From NCBI RefSeq assembly GCF_000021485.1, contig NC_011761.1, positions 1 through 64,000 of the forward strand: DNA of 64,000 nucleotides, in the 5' to 3' direction. Positions 50,064 through 58,418 of this stretch are shown here, one piece after another. How positions within the stretch are numbered: the stretch's first letter is position 1; each line of letters opens with the position of its first letter. A program made the position numbers and the translations under genes. The notes below the pieces were generated by a model. That model was not told the origin of the DNA. It ran no database searches and saw only the letters and a program-made list of their open reading frames with translations. Origin of the DNA: Acidithiobacillus ferrooxidans ATCC 23270. Lineage in GTDB: Bacteria > Pseudomonadota > Gammaproteobacteria > Acidithiobacillales > Acidithiobacillaceae.

Positions 50064-50711
50064 ATGTTCAAGCGCCTAGCAAACGCCGCAATTCCATTTG
50101 CCTTGGTCGGTATGTTATTCGGGCTGTCGGTATCGGTGGCCTCCGCCGACGACAGTGGTAACCAAGCCGCACAACAAGTGTTGAATGCACGCATGGAGAA
50201 ATTCTTTGCGGATCAGAAACCCTTTCCCTACGGCACCTATCAGTATACGGACCGCAGCTTGTTATTGGCGATCAGCAAGGATCCCAGCAAATATGCGTTG
50301 ATCGATATCCGGACGCCAACCTATCACGATTTTTTCTGCGGAGTGCATTCCAACAAGCATGTCTGCACCGGACGGGGCTGGCAACGTATTTACGGCTATG
50401 CACAGGGCCATGTGCCAGGTGCTCAGAATATCCCGTATCTGAACCTTCCTGCGGCCATCAAGAGCGACAGCATTCCCAAAAACAAGACCGTTATCCTCAT
50501 GTGTCCGACAGGCCAGCTATCCAACCAGACGGCCGGAGTATTGCGCATGCTCGGTTATGACGCCTACGCCTTGCGTGGCGGGGTCAATGGCTGGAAAAAA
50601 GCAGGGTACCCCATTGTCATCGGTAAAGAGCCGGGCACCATGGCGCAGGCGTGTCATCCCTGGCAGACGTGCTGGCGGCAGTTCCAGTATGACAACCCGC
50701 AGGCGCATTGA
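50064..50711 (+). CDS. Periplasmic rhodanese
   Basis: A 215-aa exported sulfurtransferase. A signal peptide (FALVGMLFGLSVSVASA) precedes a single rhodanese domain with YALIDIRTPTYHDF and the active-site Cys in ILMCPTGQLSNQTAG. Extra Cys residues (FFCGVHSNKHVC and ACHPWQTC) may form disulfides. It may transfer sulfane sulfur from thiosulfate or from products of TetH/DoxDA in the periplasm. ATG 50064 is chosen because AGGAG lies upstream and it starts the signal peptide; the frame extends back into doxDA without reason. Confidence 0.88.
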   Translation: MFKRLANAAIPFALVGMLFGLSVSVASADDSGNQAAQQVLNARMEKFFADQKPFPYGTYQYTDRSLLLAISKDPSKYALIDIRTPTYHDFFCGVHSNKHVCTGRGWQRIYGYAQGHVPGAQNIPYLNLPAAIKSDSIPKNKTVILMCPTGQLSNQTAGVLRMLGYDAYALRGGVNGWKKAGYPIVIGKEPGTMAQACHPWQTCWRQFQYDNPQAH

Positions 50712-50718
50712 CGGGTTT

Positions 50719-50751
50719 GGAAACAGGTTTCCGGGGGCCGTGCGTGCCCCC
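50719..50751. repeat. Two adjacent hairpins between rhodanese genes
   Basis: GGAAAC-AG-GTTTCC (50719-50732) is followed directly by GGGGGC-loop-GCCCCC (50733-50751). Neither is followed by a T-run. They could form a processing or stability element between the two rhodanese genes. Confidence 0.45.
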
Positions 50752-50771
50752 GCCGGTGTGAGTCAGGTCTT

Positions 50772-51173
50772 ATGTCCCACCTAATCAAAGAAGCAACCTG
50801 TCAGCAGGCGCTTGCGGCGCTGGGCGATCGCGATTCCGTCGTCATTGACGTGCGATGCCAGGAGGAATATGCGTTATACGGGCAAATCGCGGGGGCGCAC
50901 CTCATCCCGTGGAAGCTGATTCGTGATGACGCACTGGTGGATAATCAGCATTTTCACCGCGAAGTGAAAAACGCCGTGAGCAACTGCAAGGGGGGCTTGG
51001 GCGGTTTCAAGCTATACTTCATCTGCGGTAGCGGAAACCGTTCCTGTGATGCTGCGGAATGCGCCCTGGACATGCTGGGAGACGATGGTTACGAGGTTTA
51101 TAACGTCGTCGGCGGTATAGATGAGTGGGTCTGCAGTGGCCTGCCGACATCGCCTGCTGCCCTCTCGGCGTAG
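50772..51173 (+). CDS. Cytoplasmic rhodanese-like protein
   Basis: A 133-aa single-domain rhodanese without a signal peptide. The domain contains DSVVIDVRCQEEYALYGQIA and the active-site Cys in YFICGSGNRSCDAAE, which is the catalytic loop, followed by VVGGIDEWVCSG. It is the last gene of the plus-strand sulfur operon and ends 30 bases before the convergent thioredoxin gene. Its likely role is handling sulfane sulfur in the cytoplasm; the acceptor is unknown. Confidence 0.85.
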   Translation: MSHLIKEATCQQALAALGDRDSVVIDVRCQEEYALYGQIAGAHLIPWKLIRDDALVDNQHFHREVKNAVSNCKGGLGGFKLYFICGSGNRSCDAAECALDMLGDDGYEVYNVVGGIDEWVCSGLPTSPAALSA

Positions 51174-51203
51174 GCTGGCAAAACCCGTATTTCGTCCTTT
51201 CCC

Positions 51204-51722
51204 TCACTTCTGCTGTAATGCCCGCAGAATCTCGTCCATCGGCTCCTCCCCGGAAACGACGCCCTGGTATTTGTCGATCACCCGCCCTTCCCTGTCGATG
51301 ATTACCTGTGTGGGTGTAACCATGATTCCGCCCACTGCACGGGTGAGGGTGCCATTTTGATCCACAGATAAAGGATAAGTCACGTGGGCCATGGCTGCGG
51401 CGGCGAGGCTTCTGGACCTGGACGATCCCGGCGTGGCGATGCCTACCACCACCAGACCCTGCGCGCGGTAGGTCTGATAAAGTCGTTCCAGATCGGGCAG
51501 TTCCTGGATACAGGGCGGGCAATCGGGAGACCAGAAATTCAATACCACGACCTTGCCGCGCAGCGCCGTTACATCCAAGGTTTTGCCATTCACCAGCGGA
51601 ATGGTTGCCGTTGCCACATCGGACTTATGAAGCATGGGCTTGATAAGGCTGATCCACAGCAGGAATGCGCCGATCATCGCGATGATGGCCACTTTGGCCA
51701 TAGGCCAAACCGTTTTTGACAT
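51204..51722 (-). CDS. TlpA-like membrane-anchored thioredoxin
   Basis: A 172-aa protein with an N-terminal membrane anchor (VAIIAMIGAFLLWISLI) and a periplasmic thioredoxin fold of TlpA/ResA type. The active site is SPDCPPCIQELPDL (CPPC), and GGIMVTPTQVIIDREGRVID is the conserved cis-Pro region. It could reduce periplasmic disulfides or sulfane-sulfur adducts formed during thiosulfate oxidation. It is the last gene of the minus-strand sulfur operon, after doxDA copy 2, and faces the rhodanese genes. Confidence 0.9.
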   Translation of the reverse strand: MSKTVWPMAKVAIIAMIGAFLLWISLIKPMLHKSDVATATIPLVNGKTLDVTALRGKVVVLNFWSPDCPPCIQELPDLERLYQTYRAQGLVVVGIATPGSSRSRSLAAAAMAHVTYPLSVDQNGTLTRAVGGIMVTPTQVIIDREGRVIDKYQGVVSGEEPMDEILRALQQK

Positions 51723-51746
51723 GATGGTATGTTATCCCCCAAAAGT

Positions 51747-51774
51747 AGCCCCCACTGTACGCCGCGCGGGGGCT
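51747..51774 (-). terminator. Hairpin between doxDA copy 2 and tlpA-like gene
   Basis: AGCCCCC and GGGGGCT form a 7-base GC-rich stem with a 14-base loop in the gap between the two genes; on the minus strand it is followed by ACTTTT. It could be a weak terminator lowering expression of the thioredoxin gene. Confidence 0.45.
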
Positions 51775-51794
51775 GTCCGGATAGCCGGGAGATG

Positions 51795-52877
51795 TCAGCG
51801 TTGCAGGGGTATGGTCCAGACGCTGCCATTTACCGAATTCAGCTTGAGCGTATAAGTACCTGCCGGCAGCTTCAGATCGCTCGCCGCTGGGGGCAGGATA
51901 ATGGTAGCCTTGGAACCCACCGGGCCGGTGATCCCGTATTTACCGATATGAATTTTTTGATAATCATAGTCGTTTTTCAAGGCCGTTTTGGGCAAGGCGG
52001 CAAGCTTGGCGCTATCCCACTCCTCGACCACACTGCCATTCCGGGGGTCGACAAGTGTGACATGCAGCACGTTGGATGGTGCTTCGGGGGTGCCCGCGTC
52101 CACATAGGCATGGAAGGTCACCGTGCCGTCCCCTTGCAGGCGGCCGTTAGAGAGGGACCAATGATGTTTGGAGGGGCTCACGGGGCCGCCATGGAAAGGG
52201 GTGACCACCGAGCCGCGATAGTAGCTGTAGGTACCGACGATGAAAGCGACGGCGATCCAGAACAGCACCAGCGCGAATTTCTTGTAGGCCTGATCGCTCA
52301 GGGGCAACGGCAAACTGCCGCCCATCCAGCGAAACCACCCTTTTTGGGCCAGGCCGGGCTTTTTCGCGAGGAGCCAGTTGTCCAGGGAATAAGCGCCTCC
52401 GCCCACCAGCAGGAGGGTCACGCCCATGGCGAAATTGGATGCGGCCATGGTCCATTCGTCTATGCAGGTAGCCCCCTGCCAACCGAACAGGAGCATCAGC
52501 ACGAAGGACAAGCCGATGGTGGTCAGGGCGGCGATGCGCGTCAGCAGGCCGGTGATGAGCATGAAGCCCGCAAATAGCTCCACCAGGCTGAAGACGATGA
52601 CCCCGACATAGAGCAGAACGAAATGCTGCAGCAGGAAGGAGACGAGATGCTCCGTGCCCAGCAGGGCACCCGGCATGGCCGTCTGAAACTTATAGGCCAT
52701 CCAGTGCCCGCCACCCCACGCATCCAGCTTTTGCGGGCCGTAGATGAACCGTCTGGTGCCGCCGCCCCAGTAAATCCAACCCTGCACAAAACGCACGGCG
52801 AGCAGCCCTATCGCCGCCAGGCGCCATCCTCTGTCCACTGAAAATGTACTGCCGTTTACGCTCGTTGCACTACCCAT
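51795..52877 (-). CDS. doxDA: Thiosulfate:quinone oxidoreductase DoxDA, copy 2
   Basis: The second fused DoxDA, also 360 aa from ATG 52877 (MGSATSVNG), which has AGGAG 8 bases upstream. The DoxD half shares RFVQGWIYWGGGTRRFIYG and GWQGATCIDEWTMAASNFAM without change, plus a two-residue length change at the LDAWGGGHW segment. The DoxA-like half is clearly more diverged from copy 1. Such duplication may give isoenzymes for different thiosulfate levels or conditions; this is inference. It follows the second solute-binding protein and precedes the thioredoxin gene. Confidence 0.93.
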   Translation of the reverse strand: MGSATSVNGSTFSVDRGWRLAAIGLLAVRFVQGWIYWGGGTRRFIYGPQKLDAWGGGHWMAYKFQTAMPGALLGTEHLVSFLLQHFVLLYVGVIVFSLVELFAGFMLITGLLTRIAALTTIGLSFVLMLLFGWQGATCIDEWTMAASNFAMGVTLLLVGGGAYSLDNWLLAKKPGLAQKGWFRWMGGSLPLPLSDQAYKKFALVLFWIAVAFIVGTYSYYRGSVVTPFHGGPVSPSKHHWSLSNGRLQGDGTVTFHAYVDAGTPEAPSNVLHVTLVDPRNGSVVEEWDSAKLAALPKTALKNDYDYQKIHIGKYGITGPVGSKATIILPPAASDLKLPAGTYTLKLNSVNGSVWTIPLQR

Positions 52878-52897
52878 GATCTTTCTCCTGATGATCC

Positions 52898-52914
52898 GGG
52901 GGGCCATGCCCCCC
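52898..52914 (-). repeat. Strong hairpin between SBP and doxDA copy 2
   Basis: GGGGGGC-CAT-GCCCCCC is a perfect 7-base GC stem with a 3-base loop, placed between solute-binding protein and DoxDA in exactly the position of the terminator-like palindrome of copy 1, although the two sequences are unrelated. No T-run follows. Confidence 0.6.
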
Positions 52915-52929
52915 TAATGCGCGCGTGGA

Positions 52930-53943
52930 TCACTTCCCCTGGGTATACGGCTGAAAGCCATACTCTTCGAAGATGTGCAGGGCCGTTGGCGACTTGAGGA
53001 AGTTTACCCACGCCTCTGCCCATTTGGGGTGAGGCGCATCCTTGACTGCAGCAGCCGCATAGATGGCCTTGGTATTGAATTGGGCCGGAATCGCGACGTT
53101 GCCGATGGGATTGCCGATCTTTTCCTGGAAGATGGCTTCGGATTTCCAGGTTACTCCGGCAACGGCCCTTCCCTGCATCAGGAACATGGGACTCTGGCGG
53201 TGGTGAATTTCCGTCAGAATGGTTTCGCCGTTCTTTACCTTGGTGTCATACACCGCGGTGGCCAGTGCCGGTCCACCCGCCTTCGTGAGGCTCATCTTGA
53301 TTTGCCGGGCGATGCCCTCCCATGCGGGATTGGGCATGACCAGCCGCATTCCGGGTTTGCCCAGATCCTGGAGTCCGCTGATGTGGGCCGGGTTGCCCTT
53401 GGGAACCATGATGGTGAGGTCGTTGGTGACATAAGGCACCGCCGGCCCCTTTAGCAGACCGTGCTGAACGTAATAGTCCACTTTCTGCAACCCGGCGGCG
53501 TATACGTCGGGCTTGACCGTCCAGGTCATGTTCCCCACCGTGATGGTATTGCCATGCTCCATCTGCCGGATCAGCAAGCCCGGCGGAATGGTCTCGTAAT
53601 AGATTCTGCCTTTGATCTCCGGGTGCTCCTTCTCAAACGCGGCCACCAGCGGTGCCATGGCAAAAAAGTAGTTACCCCCCACGAAGATGCTCAGTTTCGG
53701 GTTGTCGATGCTACCGTGAAAATCCGGCAGGTTGTCGACTTCTGGGATGGTAAAATCCAGACCTTTGGAGGTCGCTGGATTGTTGGCGCCATTTTGCCAG
53801 GGAGGAAATACCTGACTCTTCGTGCCATGGAACTCGCCCGGGGCACCCCAGCCGTTGTCCGCCGCCACGGCGCAGGTACCAAAAACCATCAGGGAGGCGG
53901 CTGCCAGCAGTGGGGCCAGCCGTAGTGTGCTGCTTTTCGTCAT
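52930..53943 (-). CDS. Orphan periplasmic solute-binding protein, copy 2
   Basis: A 337-aa paralogue of the protein at 47821-48831. A signal peptide (LLAAASLMVFGTCAVAA) is followed by the same blocks: LSIFVGGNYFFAMAPLVAAF, VPYVTNDLTIMVPKGNP and NFLKSPTALHIFEEYGF. As in copy 1, no ABC transporter components are nearby. It lies 21 bases after the Tat gene and 52 bases before doxDA copy 2, so the order Tat - binding protein - DoxDA is kept exactly. Confidence 0.85.
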   Translation of the reverse strand: MTKSSTLRLAPLLAAASLMVFGTCAVAADNGWGAPGEFHGTKSQVFPPWQNGANNPATSKGLDFTIPEVDNLPDFHGSIDNPKLSIFVGGNYFFAMAPLVAAFEKEHPEIKGRIYYETIPPGLLIRQMEHGNTITVGNMTWTVKPDVYAAGLQKVDYYVQHGLLKGPAVPYVTNDLTIMVPKGNPAHISGLQDLGKPGMRLVMPNPAWEGIARQIKMSLTKAGGPALATAVYDTKVKNGETILTEIHHRQSPMFLMQGRAVAGVTWKSEAIFQEKIGNPIGNVAIPAQFNTKAIYAAAAVKDAPHPKWAEAWVNFLKSPTALHIFEEYGFQPYTQGK

Positions 53944-53964
53944 CCTATCGCTCCTCTTGATCTA

Positions 53965-54777
53965 CTATTTTGCGTATTGAAAGCCGGCCAACTGCAGTTC
54001 CGGCAACGTACCTACCACCCCCGGCGTCAGGATGACACCGGGAATGAGATGGTTGGTAAACTCGGCCGCCATCTGTTCATGGCTGAGGCCATCGGGATTG
54101 ATGCCCTTCTTGAGTACGCCTTCGGTGATTTCCCAGATGCCGTTGTGACAGCCCAGGAAAACGGCACCGCGACGCTGCAATACCGTGACACTGTTGTCCC
54201 CCGGAGAGAACACTCCTTCGGGATTCTCAAAGTTGGCGGGGTCGGCCGCCGCCGCCGGCGGTTCTTTGATCCATTCATTGTCTTTCCATTTTCCGCCGGT
54301 CATCTGCGCCAGATATTTGTTCCAGATGAAATCGTCGTACAGCGCCCAGTGGGCGCTGCCATGGGTGGCCGATACACAGAGGAAATCCGGATGCCTGAAC
54401 GACCAGACCTGCACATTCATGCTGTTGCGCATCAAGTTCAGCCACGGACTGGAAACATCGGTATTATCCCAGACCTGTTTGGGGCCACCGGCGTAATGGA
54501 TGATCTCCCTCAGCGCCGCATCATCCCATTCGTCGGGTTTGGTGAGGATCATGGGAACCGTTTTGAAGTCGCGCCGCCGCGGCGTTTTGGCCAGGCGTTC
54601 GCCGAGTTCCTTCAGACTCCTGGCGCCAGTCGGCAACAAGTTGCCGGGATTCCCGCTCAGGCCGGCCGCCACGGCGCTCGTCTGGGTACCCACGGCACCC
54701 ACAGCCAGGGCTCCGGCACCCCACAATGCATGTTTCATGGCGTCGCGACGGCTCAGCAGATTTTGCTCGTTACTCAT
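53965..54777 (-). CDS. Tat-exported protein of unknown function, copy 2
   Basis: A 270-aa paralogue of the protein at 46984-47796. The twin-arginine signal LLSRRDAMKHALWGAGALAVG is intact, with cleavage probably after SAVA. Conserved blocks RRRDFKTVPMIL, YAGGPKQVWDNT, ATHGSAHWALYDDFIWNKY and NHLIPGVILTPGVVGTLPEL are shared. ATG 54777 is chosen by alignment with copy 1 and the AGGAG upstream; a longer frame to 54870 is not supported. Function unknown. Confidence 0.85.
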   Translation of the reverse strand: MSNEQNLLSRRDAMKHALWGAGALAVGAVGTQTSAVAAGLSGNPGNLLPTGARSLKELGERLAKTPRRRDFKTVPMILTKPDEWDDAALREIIHYAGGPKQVWDNTDVSSPWLNLMRNSMNVQVWSFRHPDFLCVSATHGSAHWALYDDFIWNKYLAQMTGGKWKDNEWIKEPPAAAADPANFENPEGVFSPGDNSVTVLQRRGAVFLGCHNGIWEITEGVLKKGINPDGLSHEQMAAEFTNHLIPGVILTPGVVGTLPELQLAGFQYAK

Positions 54778-54811
54778 GGTTCTCTCCTTTTGGTGTGCCA
54801 AACTATACGGT

Positions 54812-55282
54812 CTACTGTTTTTGCGCCGCATGAAGGGCGTCCAGAACGGATTCGTCGGTTTTCTGGCCAACCGCCCGCGCCGCGGTGTTATCCGTCAGCA
54901 ATGCGCCACGCTGGAGATAGTAGGCGGTGGTTTTGCCGTTTATCTGGACCAGCGACAGGGTGAGCGGACAGAGACTCGTGGCGGCGGGGTCGGTGCGCAG
55001 GTAGCCGACAATGGAGCTGGACTGGCATACGACCAACAGCCGCTCGGCCTGGATGTCCGGAGGAATCCGGGCGGCAAGCTGGGGGTTGCCCTTGTGAATG
55101 CGGGGGAGCACGTTCAGATCGTCCACGATCTTGAAGTGGCGCTCCGTCAGTTGCCGGCTGATTTTGACGGCGGCAATATCCGCAGGCATGGCAAAAGAGG
55201 TGCTGATGATGGCTGGCGCGGCGCTGGCCGTATCCATGGCCAGGCAGGCAAGAGCAGAGAGAAGAAACCGTTTTTTCCACAT
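54812..55282 (-). CDS. Secreted DUF302-like protein
   Basis: A 156-aa protein with a signal peptide (LLSALACLAMDTASA). The mature part has the feel of a DUF302 domain (ERLLVVCQSSSIVGYLRTDP, CPLTLSLVQINGKTTAYYLQ), a fold found in several periplasmic proteins of sulfur and metal metabolism, but the match is by impression only. Two cysteines in the mature part may pair. It lies 34 bases before the second Tat gene and is probably in the same transcript. Confidence 0.6.
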   Translation of the reverse strand: MWKKRFLLSALACLAMDTASAAPAIISTSFAMPADIAAVKISRQLTERHFKIVDDLNVLPRIHKGNPQLAARIPPDIQAERLLVVCQSSSIVGYLRTDPAATSLCPLTLSLVQINGKTTAYYLQRGALLTDNTAARAVGQKTDESVLDALHAAQKQ

Positions 55283-55328
55283 GAATTTAGAGTCTCCGGA
55301 AATGGGTAAAACATCGGTTGGGAAAAGG

Positions 55329-56111
55329 TCACTGGAACTTGTGCATCACCCCGATATACGCGCGAGAGTCATCCACCTCCTGTGGCGAAAGGGCTTTCGT
55401 GTGGCTGACATAGTCTACGCCGGACAAGATATCCCAGCCCCGCACGATGCCGTAATGGCCATGCACACCCAGTGTCAGATACGATCCGTTCCGCCAGGAG
55501 TACCGGTACCTGGAAATGGGCGCAAGTTCCAGGCCGCTCTGGACGGCAAGGGCACCGGTGCCGTAACGCGGAAAGGCCAGGTGCAGCGGCCGCCTGGACA
55601 TATAGGGGTTGCGGTTCACACCGGCTATGGGATGGGGCCTGCCGGGATGGTGACGCAGGAGGGCGACGGCTCTGTGCCCCGGCCTCAGACGGATGCGGAG
55701 GGCACGTTTGGCCCGCCGGTGAGCGGGTTTCCGGGGCGCTGATTTTCTGGCGAGGAATCGTTGCTTCTGTGGCGCGCGGGTCCAATCCGCCAGCGGGTTT
55801 TCAGGGCATCCCGGAAAAATGCATAACCCGCCGGATAGCGGTGACACCTGGCCGGCGCCGACGGCGGGCGGTACCGCCGCAGACGTTCCTGCATTCCCCG
55901 CGACGCTGGGCGCGGGTCCGCCGCCCGGTCGCTGGGTGCTGTCGGCCTTCAGGCCCGCGTCGGCGCCGGCCGGTCCTATGGAGGTAAACATCGCCACGCC
56001 GCAGAGTGCGAATAACCGGAGGGCGAAATCATCACCCCCCGTCCGCCGGCGTTTCCGTTCTTCGGAAACCCGTTTCCTACCGCGCAGGAAGAAGACGGTT
56101 CGCCGTATCAT
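55329..56111 (-). CDS. Hypothetical secreted protein
   Basis: A 260-aa protein I do not recognise. The first 30 residues are very basic, then a hydrophobic segment (LFALCGVAMFTSIGPAGADA) may be the signal peptide, so the true start could be later than 56111. A Pro/Gly/Ala-rich low-complexity stretch and an Arg/Pro-rich stretch follow. The last 80 residues have alternating hydrophobic/aromatic character and end in IGVMHKFQ, as in small outer membrane beta-barrels. It lies between the YeeE gene and the DUF302-like gene on the same strand, 3 bases after the YeeE stop. Confidence 0.6.
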   Translation of the reverse strand: MIRRTVFFLRGRKRVSEERKRRRTGGDDFALRLFALCGVAMFTSIGPAGADAGLKADSTQRPGGGPAPSVAGNAGTSAAVPPAVGAGQVSPLSGGLCIFPGCPENPLADWTRAPQKQRFLARKSAPRKPAHRRAKRALRIRLRPGHRAVALLRHHPGRPHPIAGVNRNPYMSRRPLHLAFPRYGTGALAVQSGLELAPISRYRYSWRNGSYLTLGVHGHYGIVRGWDILSGVDYVSHTKALSPQEVDDSRAYIGVMHKFQ

Positions 56112-56114
56112 CGC

Positions 56115-57173
56115 TCAACGGGCTTCCATCTCGTTGACCTCGACGATCCGGGGTGAGGGCGGGATAGGCACTGCCTGGCGTATCCGATAAAAATAATGAC
56201 CGGTTGTCAGGAATGCCGCGAATACGACCACGGCGAACACCAGGCTGCTGATCGCCAGTTGCATTCCCCCGGAAATCACGTGGCCAGAGGTGCATCCGCC
56301 CGCCATGCGCGCCCCGAAGAGGAGCAGGAAGCCGCCGACGAACGCCCAGAAAAAACGTTTGGCCGGCTTGGGACCGTGATACCGCACCCACAACTCGGGC
56401 ACGCTGGAGATGCGAAAGCTGCGGTGCAGCAGGGCAAACACCAGCCCGGCCAGAAACGCCCCGGTGAGAAACCATAATTCCCATGCGCCTGGCGCCGCGA
56501 TGGCGGCCTGGTAGGATTCCGCGCCCAGTTCGGTAATGGTCATGGCCGCATAAGGAAAGGCCGTGGATGCGCCCATGGGGTGACCGGCGACAAAGGGCAG
56601 GGTGAGTACGCAGTTGAGCAACGCCAGACCCACGGCGGCGTGCAGCCAGCGCCAGTCATGATGCTGCAATTTCTGTAAATACAAGGCGATTCCCATGAAC
56701 AGGATCGCCACGGCACTGGTGACGCTCCAGAACAGGATGTCATCGGGCAACAGGCTGCGGACAGACAGGGCGCCCAGGTTCGGGCCGAGAAGGGGATTTA
56801 GGGAGGGGTAGACCACGGCAAAAACCAGGGCGCCGCACAAACCGCCGATGATGCCGACCAGGGCATCGAGATTGCCCTGGCCCAGGGATATGGCGACGGT
56901 GCCCGGACAATAGCCGAGCACGGCCATGCCCACGCCGAAGAGCAGTCCGCCCACGACCACGCCGACGAGGATCAGGGGCTTGACGTGGTAGTCCGCCCAT
57001 CCCAGGAGGATCTCGGACTGCAACAAAAGCATCCCCAGGCCGACAGTGAAGGCCATGGTTTTGGCGACGGCGAGATTTTGCAGCACCGCCATGCCCGCTA
57101 TGGTGTTAAATCGGTTCAGGCGCGCATATTGCAGAATCGCCCCGAACATGAAACCCCAAACGATGGTCTCCAT
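56115..57173 (-). CDS. YeeE/YedE-family sulfur transporter
   Basis: A 352-aa inner membrane protein with about nine to ten hydrophobic segments. The two conserved cysteine motifs of the family are visible, GYCPGTVAISLGQGNLDALVG and GGCTSGHVISGG. Related YeeE (TsuA) proteins take up thiosulfate. ATG 57173 (METIVWG) is preferred to the in-frame ATG 57185, since GGAG lies upstream of the former. First gene of the minus-strand sulfur operon, consistent with bringing thiosulfate or sulfane sulfur into the cytoplasm. Confidence 0.88.
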   Translation of the reverse strand: METIVWGFMFGAILQYARLNRFNTIAGMAVLQNLAVAKTMAFTVGLGMLLLQSEILLGWADYHVKPLILVGVVVGGLLFGVGMAVLGYCPGTVAISLGQGNLDALVGIIGGLCGALVFAVVYPSLNPLLGPNLGALSVRSLLPDDILFWSVTSAVAILFMGIALYLQKLQHHDWRWLHAAVGLALLNCVLTLPFVAGHPMGASTAFPYAAMTITELGAESYQAAIAAPGAWELWFLTGAFLAGLVFALLHRSFRISSVPELWVRYHGPKPAKRFFWAFVGGFLLLFGARMAGGCTSGHVISGGMQLAISSLVFAVVVFAAFLTTGHYFYRIRQAVPIPPSPRIVEVNEMEAR

Positions 57174-57309
57174 ACGCTCCTCCATCTTGTAACAGGCATA
57201 GGGGGAAACCCCACCTTGCCACTTTCTTTATATCAATCAAAATAACCTATTGTTCAGCGCTGGCAAATATAATTAATCTATGGGCTGATCAGCGACTATA
57301 GGGCGCCGC

Positions 57310-57966
57310 TCAGGACATGCGGATGTGTACCAGACCCGGAAACAAGGCGGCCAGACCGTTGGCGATGAAGGTCACCGCAATGGCGGCGAGCACCAGCCCG
57401 AAGATACGGGTAGAGATGTTGATGCCCGTCACCCCCAGCCGGCGAGACAGGGGCTCCGCCAGGCGCAGGGCCGCATAGGCCACTCCGGCGATTACCAGGA
57501 TGTCGATGATCAGCAGGCCGCTGGCCAGCCACGACGCATTTTTGTGATGGGCAATGATTACGGTGACCATGGTGCCGGGACCCGCGAGCAGCGGGATGGC
57601 GAGAGGGACTACGGCGACGGCCTCTTTCTGCATGCCCTCGGCGGCTTCCTCCGGGGTGTGGCGATAGCGACTGGACTTGGCCTGCAACATATTGAAGGCC
57701 AGCAGCATGAGTACCATGCCGCCCGCCACCTGAAAGGCGGCGATGCTGATCCCGAAGAATTGCAGGATATATTCCCCCAGGAACGCCGACGTGAGCAGCA
57801 CCACGGCGACGGCGCGCGATGCCAGCTTCGCCGTGGCGAGTCGTTGTTGTGGGTCTTCGTCGCTGGTCAGGGCAATGAAAATGGGGATGGCGCCGACGGG
57901 ATTGAGGATCGCGAGCAGGGCGATGAGCGTTTGCAATGCGCTGTGCAGTTCAGCGGCCACAGGCAT
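57310..57966 (-). CDS. MarC-family membrane protein
   Basis: A 218-aa inner membrane protein with six predicted helices of the MarC/UPF0056 family. ALLAILNPVGAIPIFIAL near the start and IPLLAGPGTMVTVIIAH in the middle are the family signatures. Transport function is unproven in the family. ATG 57966 has GGGAG 8 bases upstream; ATG 57972 is too close to it. The frame continues to 58428 but that part overlaps the opposite-strand FmdB gene and is not coding. Confidence 0.85.
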   Translation of the reverse strand: MPVAAELHSALQTLIALLAILNPVGAIPIFIALTSDEDPQQRLATAKLASRAVAVVLLTSAFLGEYILQFFGISIAAFQVAGGMVLMLLAFNMLQAKSSRYRHTPEEAAEGMQKEAVAVVPLAIPLLAGPGTMVTVIIAHHKNASWLASGLLIIDILVIAGVAYAALRLAEPLSRRLGVTGINISTRIFGLVLAAIAVTFIANGLAALFPGLVHIRMS

Positions 57967-58077
57967 CTGCATCGCTCCCGTGTCGCCTGTGCTGGCACAA
58001 GGCCCTTGAAAATTGCGGCGTGAGGTCGTATTTAATAGGCATCTTTTAAAGCAACAACCCAATACGGAGTCGATACA

Positions 58078-58335
58078 ATGCCAACTTACGAGTATGTATG
58101 CAAGGATTGCGGGCACCACTTGAGCGTCGAGCAGCGCATGAGTGATCCCCGCCTGACCGACTGCCCTCATTGCGGAAAGCCGGGGCTGGAGCGGCAACTG
58201 AGCGCAGGGGGCTTCGCCCTGAAGGGCTCCGGCTGGTACCAGACCGATTTCAAGGGTGGCAGCAAGGCCGGCGAGAGCAAGCCGGAAGCAGCCGCTGTGC
58301 CTTCCTGTCCCGCCGGGGGTTGTGCCTGTCATTGA
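58078..58335 (+). CDS. FmdB-family zinc ribbon protein
   Basis: An 85-aa protein with the FmdB N-terminal zinc ribbon: MPTYEYVCKDCGHHL, then DCPHCGKPGLERQLS, giving two CxxC pairs, and the family FALKGSGWYQTDF. The C-terminus is Ala/Gly/Cys-rich (CPAGGCACH). Regulatory role is only presumed for this family. It precedes aspS, the usual neighbour in many proteobacteria. Confidence 0.9.
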   Translation: MPTYEYVCKDCGHHLSVEQRMSDPRLTDCPHCGKPGLERQLSAGGFALKGSGWYQTDFKGGSKAGESKPEAAAVPSCPAGGCACH

Positions 58336-58367
58336 CGCGGCGCGCGCCGCAAGGCTAGATTGTGCGC

Positions 58368-58396
58368 GGGCCTCCCGGTCGGGTGGCCCTTTTCTT
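58368..58396 (+). terminator. Intrinsic terminator after fmdB
   Basis: GGGCC-T-CCC and GGG-T-GGCCC form a GC-rich stem with one internal mismatch and a GGTC loop, followed by TTTTCTT. It lies between fmdB and aspS. A TTGACG/TAGATT pair with an 18-base spacer at 58332-58361 just before it could be the aspS promoter, in which case the hairpin would act as an attenuator. Confidence 0.65.
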
Positions 58397-58418
58397 GTTG
58401 ACTCATACGGGACGCAGC

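Noticed and set aside
57202-57212. GGGG-AAA-CCCC hairpin upstream of the YeeE gene
   Set aside because: Only a 4-base stem; no support for a regulatory function.
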